Of a stretch of DNA of 64,000 nucleotides, positions 46,686 through 55,360 are shown in pieces; position 1 is the stretch's first letter, and each line of letters opens with the position of its first letter. The notes under the pieces are model-generated. The model was not told the DNA's origin, did not search any database, and saw only the letters and a program-made list of their open reading frames with translations. The translations under genes were made by a program, and so were the position numbers. This DNA is from Ramlibacter sp. (GTDB taxonomy: Bacteria; Pseudomonadota; Gammaproteobacteria; Burkholderiales; Burkholderiaceae_C): the NCBI GenBank assembly GCA_016713005.1, contig JADJPY010000016.1, positions 257,104 through 321,103 on the forward strand. The letters run 5' to 3'.

Positions 46686-47657
46686 GTGTACACCGGCCGC
46701 TTTGCGCCCTCGCCCACCGGCCCGCTGCACGCCGGCTCCCTGGTGGCCGCGCTGGCCAGCTGGCTGGACGCGCGGGCCCATGGGGGCATCTGGCTCGTGC
46801 GAATCGAAGATGTCGACGCCCCTAGGTGTGTCGCCGGAGCAGCCGAACAAATCCTTTCGCAGCTCGCCGCGCTCGGGCTGACCCCGGACCACCCCCCGGT
46901 CTGGCAATCCCGGCGCCAGCAGGCCTACGCGCGGGCCCTGGAGCGACTGCTGACGGCCGGCCTGGCCTATGCCTGTGGCTGCTCACGCGCCGACATCGAG
47001 CGCGCCTGGCTCGCCCAGGGCTTGCCGCATGAGCGCCACACCGAGCGTGTCTACCCGGGTACCTGCCGCAACGGCCTGGATGGCAAGACCCCCAGGGCCT
47101 GGCGGATGCGCACCTGGATTTCTGAACAAAATCGGGCCCTGGCCCCCGCCAGATATGGATCACCCGCTATTGATTTGATAGCAGATTCGCTTGTGCAATG
47201 GCATGACCGCCGTCTTGGCCCGCAGCATCAGGACGTCTCGCAGGCGGTCGGCGATTTCGTGTTGCTGCGGGCCGACGGCTTGTGGGCCTATCAGCTGGCG
47301 GTGGTGGTGGACGATGCGGATCAGGGCATCACCGACGTCGTGCGCGGTGAGGACCTGGCCGACAACACCCCGCGCCAGATCCTGCTCCAGCATGCGCTGG
47401 GCTTGCCCACACTCCGATACCTGCACACGCCCCTGGTGCGCAACGCCGCGGGCGAAAAGCTGTCGAAGCAACAGGGGGCAATCGCGGTAGATACCACCGC
47501 GCCGCTTGTGGCGCTGAAGGCAGCGGCCGCCCACCTGGGCCTGGTGGAGACAGGAGGTGCCGAAGACGAGATCGGGGCCTGGCTGGCGCACGCGGTGGCG
47601 CAGTGGCGCGAGCGATACGGCAGGCCAGCGGCGGCGCCCGCCGATAATCGCCCGTGA
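46686..47657 (+). CDS. gluQ: tRNA-Asp glutamyl-queuosine synthetase (GluQRS)
   Basis: 323 residues from a GTG at 46686, preceded by GAGGG; the start is approximate. HIGH-like motif GRFAPSPTGPLHAGSL, zinc site ACGCSR with a later GTC, and KMSKS-like EKLSKQQG are present. It charges queuosine in tRNA-Asp with glutamate. Residues 149-166 (NRALAP-x6-AI-x-LIA) are encoded by a dispersed repeat, in a spot where relatives have only a short loop before the WHDRR segment. Confidence 0.9.
   Translation: MYTGRFAPSPTGPLHAGSLVAALASWLDARAHGGIWLVRIEDVDAPRCVAGAAEQILSQLAALGLTPDHPPVWQSRRQQAYARALERLLTAGLAYACGCSRADIERAWLAQGLPHERHTERVYPGTCRNGLDGKTPRAWRMRTWISEQNRALAPARYGSPAIDLIADSLVQWHDRRLGPQHQDVSQAVGDFVLLRADGLWAYQLAVVVDDADQGITDVVRGEDLADNTPRQILLQHALGLPTLRYLHTPLVRNAAGEKLSKQQGAIAVDTTAPLVALKAAAAHLGLVETGGAEDEIGAWLAHAVAQWRERYGRPAAAPADNRP
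47128..47182 (+). repeat. 55-bp dispersed repeat, copy F (inside gluQRS)
   Basis: Starts AAAATCGGGCCCTGGCCCCC and ends CCGCTATTGATTTGATAGC, exactly 55 bases. It is translated in the same frame as copy E in bamB. Its middle is most like copy G. Confidence 0.85.
47643..47648 (+). promoter_or_regulatory. Putative -10 box before the DUF11 gene
   Basis: GATAAT ends 8 bases before the ATG of the DUF11 gene, inside the last codons of gluQRS, with no ribosome-binding site. A leaderless transcript is plausible. The gene could alternatively be expressed by read-through from gluQRS, since the stop and start overlap (TGATG). Confidence 0.35.
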
Positions 47658-50600
47658 TGCGTCCCGGCCGCCTTATCCCCGACGGTTACTGCCTGTCCCG
47701 CTGGGGGGCCCTGGTCCGGCGCGCGCGCGCGTGCGGCGGATGGCTCGCGGCGGTACTGGCCTGCGCCCTGATCAACACCGCAGGCGCGCAGACCTGCGCC
47801 CTGCCCGGTTGGGAGGGTGCGGCCACACCCAGCGGGGTCGTCAACAGCTACCACGCCGGCAGCGGCAGCCCGGCGGCTGGCAATACGTCCATCACGGTCG
47901 CTTCTGCCAGCGGCCAGCGCAGCAACACCCGCAGCCTGCGCGCGGGCGACCTGATCCTCATCATCCAGATGCAGGACTCCGGCACCCCCGCCAACGCCGG
48001 CACCCACGAGTACGCCCAGGTGGTGGCCGTCAGCGGGAGCACTCTGTCGCTCAGCCGCGGGCTGGCCAACAGCTACGCGCAGTCGATGAACACCACCAAT
48101 GTGCGCAACTGGCAGGTGGTGTGGGTACCGCAATACTCATCCGCCACGGTTTCGGGCACCGTATCGGCCGATCGCTGGTCCATCAACACTTCCTCGGGTG
48201 ACGCCACGGGCGGGATCGTTGCCATGGACGTGGCGGGCAGCCTTGCGCTGAACGGCACACTCACCGTGGCCGGAGCCGGATTTCGCGGTGGCGCCGGTCT
48301 GCAAGGGACGGGCAACCGCGCCGGCGGCACCTACACGGACGCCGACTACAACTTCACCACCACGGTGGCCAGCATGAACGGCGCGGTCAAGGGCGAGGGC
48401 ATTGAGGGCACGCCCATGCAGGTCTTTGACGGCACGGCCACTCCCGTGGACTACTACGCCCTGCTCGGTCAGGGCTACGCGGCCGGGGCCGCCGGCCGCG
48501 GCGCACGCAGCAACGCCGGCGGGGGTGGCAACGACGCCAACCCGCCCACGGGTGGCAACCAGTACAACTCCGGCGGCGGCGGCGGCGGCGGTGCCGGTGC
48601 CGGGGGACGCGGCGGCAATGCGTGGAACTCCAATTCCAGCGGCGGGATCCTCAATCAGCCCGCCGGTGGCAACACCGGCAACGAAGCCGGCGGACTGGGC
48701 GGCAGCGCCAGTACAAACTCCGCGACCCGCCTCGTCATGGGCGGCGGCGGCGGCGCGGGCACGGCCAACAATGGCGCCACGCCCGCCAGTTCGGTCACCA
48801 CCTGGCCGCCTACCACCTCCACGGCCGCCAATGGCGCCGACGGACCGATCGCCTCGTCCGGCGCGAGCGGCGGCGGTCTGGTGCTCGTGCGCGCGGGCTC
48901 GATCACGGCCACCGGCGGTGTGGTCGATGCCAGCGGCTACAACGCGCACAACAAGTCCCCCACAAGCAACACCGATTCGGCCGGCGGGGGCGGCGCGGGG
49001 GGCTCAGTCTCGCTGCTGGCGGGCAGCGCCAGCATCACCTCGCTGACCGTCAATGCCCGCGGCGGATACGGCGGCCGCTCCAACTATTACAACCACGGAC
49101 CCGGCGGCGGGGCGGGCGGCGGCTACGTGCTCACCAGCTTTGCCGGTGCGACCATCAATGTCAGCGGTGGCATCAGCGGGCAGGACGGCTGCTGCGGGGG
49201 CACCAATGGCAACGGCAGCCCCAAGGTCTACAACGCCACCGATGGCAGCGCGGGCAGCAGTTCCACCGGCGGCGGCACGCCCGCGGGCTTGCTGGGCGGA
49301 GGCTCGTGCCTGCCCGTGATCACCGTCACCAAATCCACCAGCACCCCGACAGTGACCACGGCGCTCAGCGCCACCGCCACCTATTCGATCAACCTGGCCA
49401 ACACCGGCGGAGCGGCGTCCAATGTGTTCGTGTTCGACGCCAACCTGCCGCCTGGCTGGACGTACCTCAGCACCCCCGCCAGCACCTACACCTACAGCCC
49501 GGCACCGCCACCTGCAGCCGGATCCAGCGCGGCGGGCGCGGAGAACACCTCGGCCACCTTGCCCGCCGGTCTGCCGGTCAGCACGGCAACCACCGTCAAC
49601 TCGGCCACCGCTGTCGCCCTGCGCGCCAGCGGCGTTGCACCGGGCGTGGTGCCCAGCAACGGAAGCAACTCCATGACGTTCGGGAGTTTCTACCTGCCGC
49701 AAAACGGCAGCATCACCGTGACGTTCGCCGTCAGCATCCCTGATACCGCCACCGTGGGGACGTACCACAACCCCGCCGGCGTGCTCTTCCTGGACCCGAC
49801 ACGCACCTCCAACACCGCACGCATGCTCACCCCCGTCACCGGGGCCTCCGACAACCGCGATTCACTCGCCTACAGCGCCAACACCACGTACCAGAGTGGC
49901 TCCACCACCAACGTCGCGGGCGCCAACTTCAGCGGCCTGCAGGGCGGGCCCACGGGCGAGGACGTGCGCCTCGTGCCCGATTTCAGCGTCAGCAAGTCCG
50001 CCCCCGCGTCGGCAACGCCGGGAACCACTTTCACCTACACGCTGACGCCGCGCAACAACGGGCGGCCCATCGGCACGCAGACCTGGAGCATCAGCCAGGC
50101 CAGCGACGTGACGCTGGCCAACGTGCCCACCGTGCTTGGCGCCAACCCGGTGTCGCTGACCGACACCTTGCCCTCCGGCCTTACAGTGGGCGCCGTATTC
50201 AGCGGAACCGGCTGGACCTGCGGTGGCACCAGCACGCAGGCCTGCACGCTGGCCAACGCGAGTGCCTACCCGATCGCGGGCGCCACAAACTTCCCCACGC
50301 TGTCGGCCGTCGCCACCGTCACCGTCCTGTGTTCGGCCGGGGCCGGCTCGCTCACCAACACCGTCACCATCGGCGCGCCGGTGGCCGAGAGCGTCGCGTC
50401 CAACAACACGGCCACTGCCGTCACGGCGCTCAGTTGCATTTCGGCCAACCTGCAGGTCACCAAGACCAACGGCACCTCCAGCCTGGCCGGCGGCGCCACC
50501 ACCACCTACACCGTCACGGTGGCCAACATCGGTCCGGGCGACGCACCGGGCACCGTCCTTACCGACACGCCCTCGGCAGGCCTCAACTGCACCAGCGTCA

Positions 50601-50749
50601 CCTGTGCGGCCACCGCCATCAACATGTGCCCCGCGGCGTCCATGCCGTTCACCAGCCTCACCAGCGGCGTGCAGGTCGGACCCAGTTTCCCCTCCGGATC
50701 CACAGCCACCTTTGTTGTCACCTGCGGCGTCACCGCCACAGGCCAGTAG
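47657..50749 (+). CDS. Large exported Gly-rich DUF11-repeat protein
   Basis: 1030 residues. A signal peptide follows a basic start (RRARACGGWLAAVLACALIN, cleaved after AGA). The N-terminal ~550 residues form a Gly/Asn/Ser-rich right-handed-repeat-like region with poly-Gly (GGGGGGGGAGAGGRGG). The rest holds three DUF11 (conserved-repeat) domains, for example VTKSTSTPTVTTALSATATY, FSVSKSAPASATPGTTFTYT and LQVTKTNGTSSLAGGATTTY. Such proteins are secreted or surface-exposed in other bacteria. No sorting signal is seen at the C-terminus, which ends soon after the third domain. Confidence 0.8.
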   Translation: MRPGRLIPDGYCLSRWGALVRRARACGGWLAAVLACALINTAGAQTCALPGWEGAATPSGVVNSYHAGSGSPAAGNTSITVASASGQRSNTRSLRAGDLILIIQMQDSGTPANAGTHEYAQVVAVSGSTLSLSRGLANSYAQSMNTTNVRNWQVVWVPQYSSATVSGTVSADRWSINTSSGDATGGIVAMDVAGSLALNGTLTVAGAGFRGGAGLQGTGNRAGGTYTDADYNFTTTVASMNGAVKGEGIEGTPMQVFDGTATPVDYYALLGQGYAAGAAGRGARSNAGGGGNDANPPTGGNQYNSGGGGGGGAGAGGRGGNAWNSNSSGGILNQPAGGNTGNEAGGLGGSASTNSATRLVMGGGGGAGTANNGATPASSVTTWPPTTSTAANGADGPIASSGASGGGLVLVRAGSITATGGVVDASGYNAHNKSPTSNTDSAGGGGAGGSVSLLAGSASITSLTVNARGGYGGRSNYYNHGPGGGAGGGYVLTSFAGATINVSGGISGQDGCCGGTNGNGSPKVYNATDGSAGSSSTGGGTPAGLLGGGSCLPVITVTKSTSTPTVTTALSATATYSINLANTGGAASNVFVFDANLPPGWTYLSTPASTYTYSPAPPPAAGSSAAGAENTSATLPAGLPVSTATTVNSATAVALRASGVAPGVVPSNGSNSMTFGSFYLPQNGSITVTFAVSIPDTATVGTYHNPAGVLFLDPTRTSNTARMLTPVTGASDNRDSLAYSANTTYQSGSTTNVAGANFSGLQGGPTGEDVRLVPDFSVSKSAPASATPGTTFTYTLTPRNNGRPIGTQTWSISQASDVTLANVPTVLGANPVSLTDTLPSGLTVGAVFSGTGWTCGGTSTQACTLANASAYPIAGATNFPTLSAVATVTVLCSAGAGSLTNTVTIGAPVAESVASNNTATAVTALSCISANLQVTKTNGTSSLAGGATTTYTVTVANIGPGDAPGTVLTDTPSAGLNCTSVTCAATAINMCPAASMPFTSLTSGVQVGPSFPSGSTATFVVTCGVTATGQ

Positions 50750-50753
50750 TGCA

Positions 50754-51464
50754 ATGACCGATACCCCGCCGATTGACGTTCCCCATCCCCGCGCCATCCG
50801 CAGCTTTGTGCGGCGCGCCGGGCGCACCACCACCGGCCAGGCACGCGCGTTTGAGGCACTGGGTCCGCAGTTCATCCTGCCCTGGCAGCCGGCGCCGCTG
50901 GACATGGAAGCGGCATTCGGCCGGGCCGCGCCCTCCGTGCTCGAAATCGGCTTTGGCATGGGCGAGGCCACCGCGCACATCGCTGCACTGATGCCCCAGA
51001 CCAACTTCCTGTGCTGCGAAGTGCACGAGCCCGGCGTGGGCGCACTGCTCAAGCGCATCGGTGAACAGGGCCTGGCCAACATCCGCATCGTTGCGCACGA
51101 CGCCGTGGAGGTGCTGGACCAGATGCTGGTGCCGGCGCAGCTCGACGGCATCCACATCTTCTTCCCCGACCCCTGGCACAAAAAGCGCCACCACAAGCGC
51201 CGCCTGATCCAGCCGCCGCTGGTCAGCCGGCTGGCCGGCCGCCTCAAGCCCGGCGGCTACCTGCACTGCGCCACCGACTGGGAACCCTATGCCCGCCAGA
51301 TGCTGGACGTCCTGGGCGCCGAGCCGGCCCTTGCGAACACGGCGCCCGCCCCCGGCTTTGCGCCGCGACCGCACTACCGCCCACTGACCAAGTTCGAGAA
51401 CCGCGGCCTGCGGCTGGGTCACGGTGTGTGGGACCTGGTATTTGCCCGCCGCGCGCCTGCCTAG
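50754..51464 (+). CDS. trmB: tRNA (guanine-N7-)-methyltransferase
   Basis: The 236-residue SAM-dependent enzyme makes m7G46 in tRNA. The SAM motif LEIGFGMGEATAH and the catalytic stretch FFPDPWHKKRHHKRRLIQ are intact, followed by HCATDWEPYA. The ATG lies 4 bases after the DUF11 gene stop. The C-terminal TKFENRGLRLGHGVWDL region (in part) is typical. Confidence 0.95.
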   Translation: MTDTPPIDVPHPRAIRSFVRRAGRTTTGQARAFEALGPQFILPWQPAPLDMEAAFGRAAPSVLEIGFGMGEATAHIAALMPQTNFLCCEVHEPGVGALLKRIGEQGLANIRIVAHDAVEVLDQMLVPAQLDGIHIFFPDPWHKKRHHKRRLIQPPLVSRLAGRLKPGGYLHCATDWEPYARQMLDVLGAEPALANTAPAPGFAPRPHYRPLTKFENRGLRLGHGVWDLVFARRAPA

Positions 51465-51467
51465 AAT
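51462..51467 (+). promoter_or_regulatory. Putative -10 box before the TPR-glycosyltransferase gene (leaderless start)
   Basis: TAGAAT ends 6 bases before the ATG, overlapping the trmB stop codon, and no Shine-Dalgarno sequence is present. A transcript would begin at or beside the start codon. The -35 is unclear. Confidence 0.4.
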
Positions 51468-51473
51468 CCGCGC

Positions 51474-53033
51474 ATGACCGACAACAAACCCAACCCGGCG
51501 CGCGCCGCCGAACTCTACGGGCAGGCCCTGCAGGCCTTCCAGGCGCAGCAGTCCGCGGCATCCGAGGCGCTGGCTCGCCAGGCCCTGCTGGCCGACCCCG
51601 ACCTGCCAGACGCGCTGGAACTGCTGGGCGCCATCTATGCGGCTCGCGAAGAGCGCGCCTTCGCGTTGCCCTTTTTCGAGCGGGCGGTCAAGCTTGCGCC
51701 GCACATGGCGCAATTCCATTACAACCTTGGCGTGATCCACCACGAGCTCAACCGCTTCCCGCAGGCGATGCGCTCCTACCACCAGGCGCTGCGCCTGCAG
51801 CCCGAGCACCCCGCGGCGCTGTCCAACTACGGCGACCTGCTGCGCCGCCACGACCAGTTGGACGCGGCCCGCGAACACCTGGAGCGGCTCTTCAAGATCG
51901 ACCCCGAAGCCAAGGGCCTGGCGCTCAAACTGGCCCTCACCTATTTCGGCCTCAAGGAATACACGCTGGCCGACCACTGGTTCCTGGAGGCCCTGAAGGA
52001 CCCCAAGGAACCCGCCGTCGTGCACTGGGAGTACGCGCACTACCTGCTGCTGCAGAAGCGCTTCGCCGAAGGCTGGGCCAGCTACGAGTGGCGCGCCCAG
52101 TGCTCCAAGTTCAACAGTGTCTACCACTTCCCCCACACCCAGCCCCAGTGGAACGGCGAGAGCCTCAGGGGCAAGACGCTGCTGGTGCACCGCGAACAGG
52201 GCCTGGGCGACGAGATCATGTTCGGTGCCATGCTCGCCGAAGCCGCGCGCGATGCCCAGCGCGTGGTGCTGGTGGCCGCGCCCGAGATGGTGCGGCTGTG
52301 GAAGACATCGCTGCCCGACAAGGTGCACGTCTACCCGTACTGGGGCGCGTTGCCCCCCGAATGGAACAACCCTCCGCTTCCGCGGTGGTTTGAGGACTAC
52401 CAGATCGACTACCAGATGGCGATCGGGCGGCTGGCCCACCTGTTCCGCCCCAGCCTGGAGAGCTTTGGCACGCCGGTTCCGTACCTGAAGGTGGACGAGG
52501 GGCTCAAGGCCGAATGGAAGGCGAAGGTGGATGCAATCCCCAACATCGCCGGCAAGAAGAAGGTGGGCGTCATGTGGGGCGCCAACCCGGCCGCCTTCCA
52601 CTACGACGCCTCGCGGCGCGCGCTGCGCAAGAGCGTGCCTCTGCAGGAACTGGAGCCGCTGTCGGGACTGAAAGGCGTGCAGCTCATCAGCCTGGCCAAC
52701 AATGTGCACGGCTCTCAGGCTGGGAGCCTGAACGCGCTGGACCTCATCGATTTCAGCGAGGACCTGATCGATCTGGCCGAGACCGCGGCGCTGATGCTGC
52801 AACTGGACCTGATCATCACCATCGACACCTCGCTGGCCCACCTGGCCGGCGCACTGGGTTGCAAGGTCTGGGTGCCACTGTGCTGGGACGCCGACTGGCG
52901 ATGGGGCGTGGACGATGAGACCAGTTATTGGTATCCAGATGTACGCCTGTTCCGCCAGACCCGGCCAGGCGACTGGAAACCGGTGATCAAGGCCATAGCC
53001 AAAGACCTCAAGGCCCATGCCAAAGCGGCATAG
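51474..53033 (+). CDS. TPR protein with glycosyltransferase-9-like C-terminal domain
   Basis: 519 residues. TPR repeats occupy about 10-180 (AQFHYNLGVIHHELNRFPQA, PAALSNYGDLLRRHDQLDAA). The C-terminal half resembles glycosyltransferase family 9/41 folds: LVHREQGLGDEIMFGAML, VGVMWGANPAAFH and DTSLAHLAGALGCKVWVPL, the last being the donor-nucleotide site of heptosyl-type transferases. There is no signal peptide, so it is cytoplasmic. A role in protein or flagellin/surface glycosylation is possible (inference). Confidence 0.75.
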   Translation: MTDNKPNPARAAELYGQALQAFQAQQSAASEALARQALLADPDLPDALELLGAIYAAREERAFALPFFERAVKLAPHMAQFHYNLGVIHHELNRFPQAMRSYHQALRLQPEHPAALSNYGDLLRRHDQLDAAREHLERLFKIDPEAKGLALKLALTYFGLKEYTLADHWFLEALKDPKEPAVVHWEYAHYLLLQKRFAEGWASYEWRAQCSKFNSVYHFPHTQPQWNGESLRGKTLLVHREQGLGDEIMFGAMLAEAARDAQRVVLVAAPEMVRLWKTSLPDKVHVYPYWGALPPEWNNPPLPRWFEDYQIDYQMAIGRLAHLFRPSLESFGTPVPYLKVDEGLKAEWKAKVDAIPNIAGKKKVGVMWGANPAAFHYDASRRALRKSVPLQELEPLSGLKGVQLISLANNVHGSQAGSLNALDLIDFSEDLIDLAETAALMLQLDLIITIDTSLAHLAGALGCKVWVPLCWDADWRWGVDDETSYWYPDVRLFRQTRPGDWKPVIKAIAKDLKAHAKAA

Positions 53034-53124
53034 ACCCCGATTGGCAGGCCTGCAGCGCTGCGGTATCGTGGGTGGCATCGGGATTGCTTGACTGCGTTCC
53101 CGCCCCCTTCACGGAGTTAGCGCC

Positions 53125-54264
53125 ATGCCCAATACCCGCCGACATTTCATCGCCGCCGGCTCCGCCCTGAGCCTTTGCACGCTGGCAGCCCCCACCTGGG
53201 CCCAGGCCTCCAAGGGCCGCAAGATCGTGCTGGGCCAGTCGGTCCCCCTCACTGGCGCAGCCAGCGAGATCGGCCTGGCATTTGCCGCCGGCGCCAAGCT
53301 GTACGTGGACGCGTTCAACGCCCGCAAGAACAACCCCGGCTGGAACTTCGAGCTGCGCCAGCTCGACGATGGCTACAACCCGGCAAAGGCCACCGAAAAC
53401 GCAAAAAAACTGCTCGCGGACGGTGCGGACGTGCTGTTCGGATTTGTGGGCACCGGCAGCAGCGACGCCGGGGCGGCCGTCGCCAAGCAGGACGGCGCCA
53501 TCTTCTTCGGGCCGTTCGCTGCGGCGGACACGCTGCGCGACGCCACGCAAACGCATGTGTTCCATGTGCGCCCCAGCATGGCCGACGAGGCTTTCAAGAT
53601 GGTGCGCCACGCCGCCACCCTCAACCAGACGCGCATTGCCGTGCTGGCCGAAGACGACGCCATGGGCCGCGCCGGGCTGGCGGCGGTCACCCAGGCCATC
53701 GCCGAGCTCAAGCTGCCGCCGATGGTGGCTTCGGCCATTGTTCCGGTCAACAGCGACAAGGTCGATGGCGCCGTGGCCACCCTGTTCAAGGCGCAGCCCC
53801 AGGCCATCATCCAGGTGTCGCTGTTCAACACCACGGCCGCTTTCATCCGCAAGATGCGCAAGGCCGGTTACGCCGGCGCGTTCATGAACTTCTCCGTCGT
53901 GGGCATTGACCCGCTGTTCACCGCCCTGGGCAAGGAGATCGGCGGTGTGGTCGTTTCGCAGGTCGTGCCTTCGCCCAAGAGCTCGGCAACGCCCATCGTC
54001 AAGGAGTACCTGGCCGCCATCGACAACTCGGACCAGACACCCTCGTACGAGAGCCTTGAAGGCTACATCGCCGCCAAGACACTGGCCGAAGCCGTGCGCC
54101 GCGCCGGCAAGGGCTTTGACAAGGCCAAGCTGCAATCCACGATGGCGGCCATGAGCGACTACGACGTGGGCGGTTTTCGCATCAACCTGCGTGCCGGCCT
54201 GCGCGATTCGGTGCGTGCCATTGACCTGGTGACCATCACGCCAGACGGCAAGGTCATCCGCTGA
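53125..54264 (+). CDS. Branched-chain amino-acid-type ABC transporter substrate-binding protein
   Basis: 379 residues. A signal peptide with an N-terminal RR (TRRHFIAAGSALSLCTLAAP) suggests Tat or Sec export. The periplasmic-binding-protein type I fold shows IVLGQSVPLTGAASEIG at the start and GYNPAKATENAKKLL. It matches the LivK/HAAT group. No permease or ATPase genes lie nearby, so it is an orphan binding protein. Ligand unknown. A GGAG site precedes the ATG. Confidence 0.87.
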   Translation: MPNTRRHFIAAGSALSLCTLAAPTWAQASKGRKIVLGQSVPLTGAASEIGLAFAAGAKLYVDAFNARKNNPGWNFELRQLDDGYNPAKATENAKKLLADGADVLFGFVGTGSSDAGAAVAKQDGAIFFGPFAAADTLRDATQTHVFHVRPSMADEAFKMVRHAATLNQTRIAVLAEDDAMGRAGLAAVTQAIAELKLPPMVASAIVPVNSDKVDGAVATLFKAQPQAIIQVSLFNTTAAFIRKMRKAGYAGAFMNFSVVGIDPLFTALGKEIGGVVVSQVVPSPKSSATPIVKEYLAAIDNSDQTPSYESLEGYIAAKTLAEAVRRAGKGFDKAKLQSTMAAMSDYDVGGFRINLRAGLRDSVRAIDLVTITPDGKVIR

Positions 54265-54367
54265 TCCCGACGGTGATGCCGCCAGCCCGCGCCACGCAGT
54301 CCGTTCCCGCCGACGATTTCATCCTTCGGTCCGTTGCGCAGCCTGAGGCGCCCGGGCCTGCGGCGAT

Positions 54368-55360
54368 GTGCCGGTGACGCCCCCTTCAGGTTCAGCGTCC
54401 CCAGCGTCCCCGCTGTGGGCCATCACCAGCTATTTCAACCCGGCCGGCTATCGCCGCCGGCTCGAAAACTTCCGCCTGTTCCGCCAGGCGCTGCCGGTGC
54501 CGCTGCTGGTGGTCGAGTGCGGCGGCGAGGACGGCGTCCTGCAGCTCCAGCCCCGGGACGCCGAACTGGTTGTCCAGTGCCCGCGCGGTGCGGCGCTTTT
54601 CCAGAAGGAGCGCCTGCTCAACCACGCCCTGCGCTTTCTGCCCCCACACTGCCGCTACGTCGCGTGGATGGATTGCGATGTGATCCTGCGCGGGCGCGAA
54701 TGGCCGGACAGGGCCATCGCTGCGCTCGCCAACAACCCGCTGGTCCAGCTGTTTTCCACGGTGTACGACCTGCGCCCCGGCCTCACCCGCGTGGACTGGT
54801 CCGCCGACCTGGACGCCCAATCCTGGCGTTCTCGCCCGTCGGTCACGCAGGCGCTGGCCGACGGCGTGTCGATCGACGACACCATGCATCGCCACGCCCC
54901 TTCGTCCTCGGGCATGGCCTGGGCGGCCCGGCGCGAACTGCTGGAACAGCACGGCCTGTATGACCGCTGCGTCATTGGCGGCGGCGACACCGCCTTGGCC
55001 TGTGCCGCCTGGGGCCGCCCCGACCTGCTTATCGGGCGTCACCACATGAACGGAGCCCAGGCGCGCGACTACCTCGCGTGGGCCGGTGGCTTGCGCGGCG
55101 CGTTGCCCGGCCCGCCCGACCACCTGCGCGACCAGCCCCTGGCCCACCTGTGGCACGGCAAGCGCGAAGACCGCCAGTACCAGTCGCGTCACGTGGCGCT
55201 GCAGGCGCACGACTTCGACCCGCACACCGACATCGCCATCGGCCCGGATGGCGCCTGGATCTGGAGCAGCCCCAAGCCTGCGCTGCACGCCTGCCTGCGC
55301 GACTACTTTGCGCGCCGCCAGGAAGACCGCTGCGATGGCGATGGGGAGGATCTTTCATGA
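54368..55360 (+). CDS. Uncharacterised GT-A-like glycosyltransferase
   Basis: 330 residues from a GTG at 54368; a second GTG two codons later is equally possible. The N-terminus reads like a glycosyltransferase (LWAITSYFNPAGYRRRLENF) and WMDCDVIL (near residue 99) supplies the DxD-type metal site. Further on are IGGGDTALACAAWG and HLWHGKREDRQY. No signal peptide. The stop overlaps the ATG of the ATP-grasp-like gene (ATGA), implying a functional pair. Donor and acceptor are unknown. Confidence 0.65.
   Translation: MPVTPPSGSASPASPLWAITSYFNPAGYRRRLENFRLFRQALPVPLLVVECGGEDGVLQLQPRDAELVVQCPRGAALFQKERLLNHALRFLPPHCRYVAWMDCDVILRGREWPDRAIAALANNPLVQLFSTVYDLRPGLTRVDWSADLDAQSWRSRPSVTQALADGVSIDDTMHRHAPSSSGMAWAARRELLEQHGLYDRCVIGGGDTALACAAWGRPDLLIGRHHMNGAQARDYLAWAGGLRGALPGPPDHLRDQPLAHLWHGKREDRQYQSRHVALQAHDFDPHTDIAIGPDGAWIWSSPKPALHACLRDYFARRQEDRCDGDGEDLS

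Noticed and set aside
50730..53078. A 782-codon minus-strand frame across trmB and the TPR-glycosyltransferase
   Set aside because: Antisense shadow of two confident genes, with no family match or start signal.
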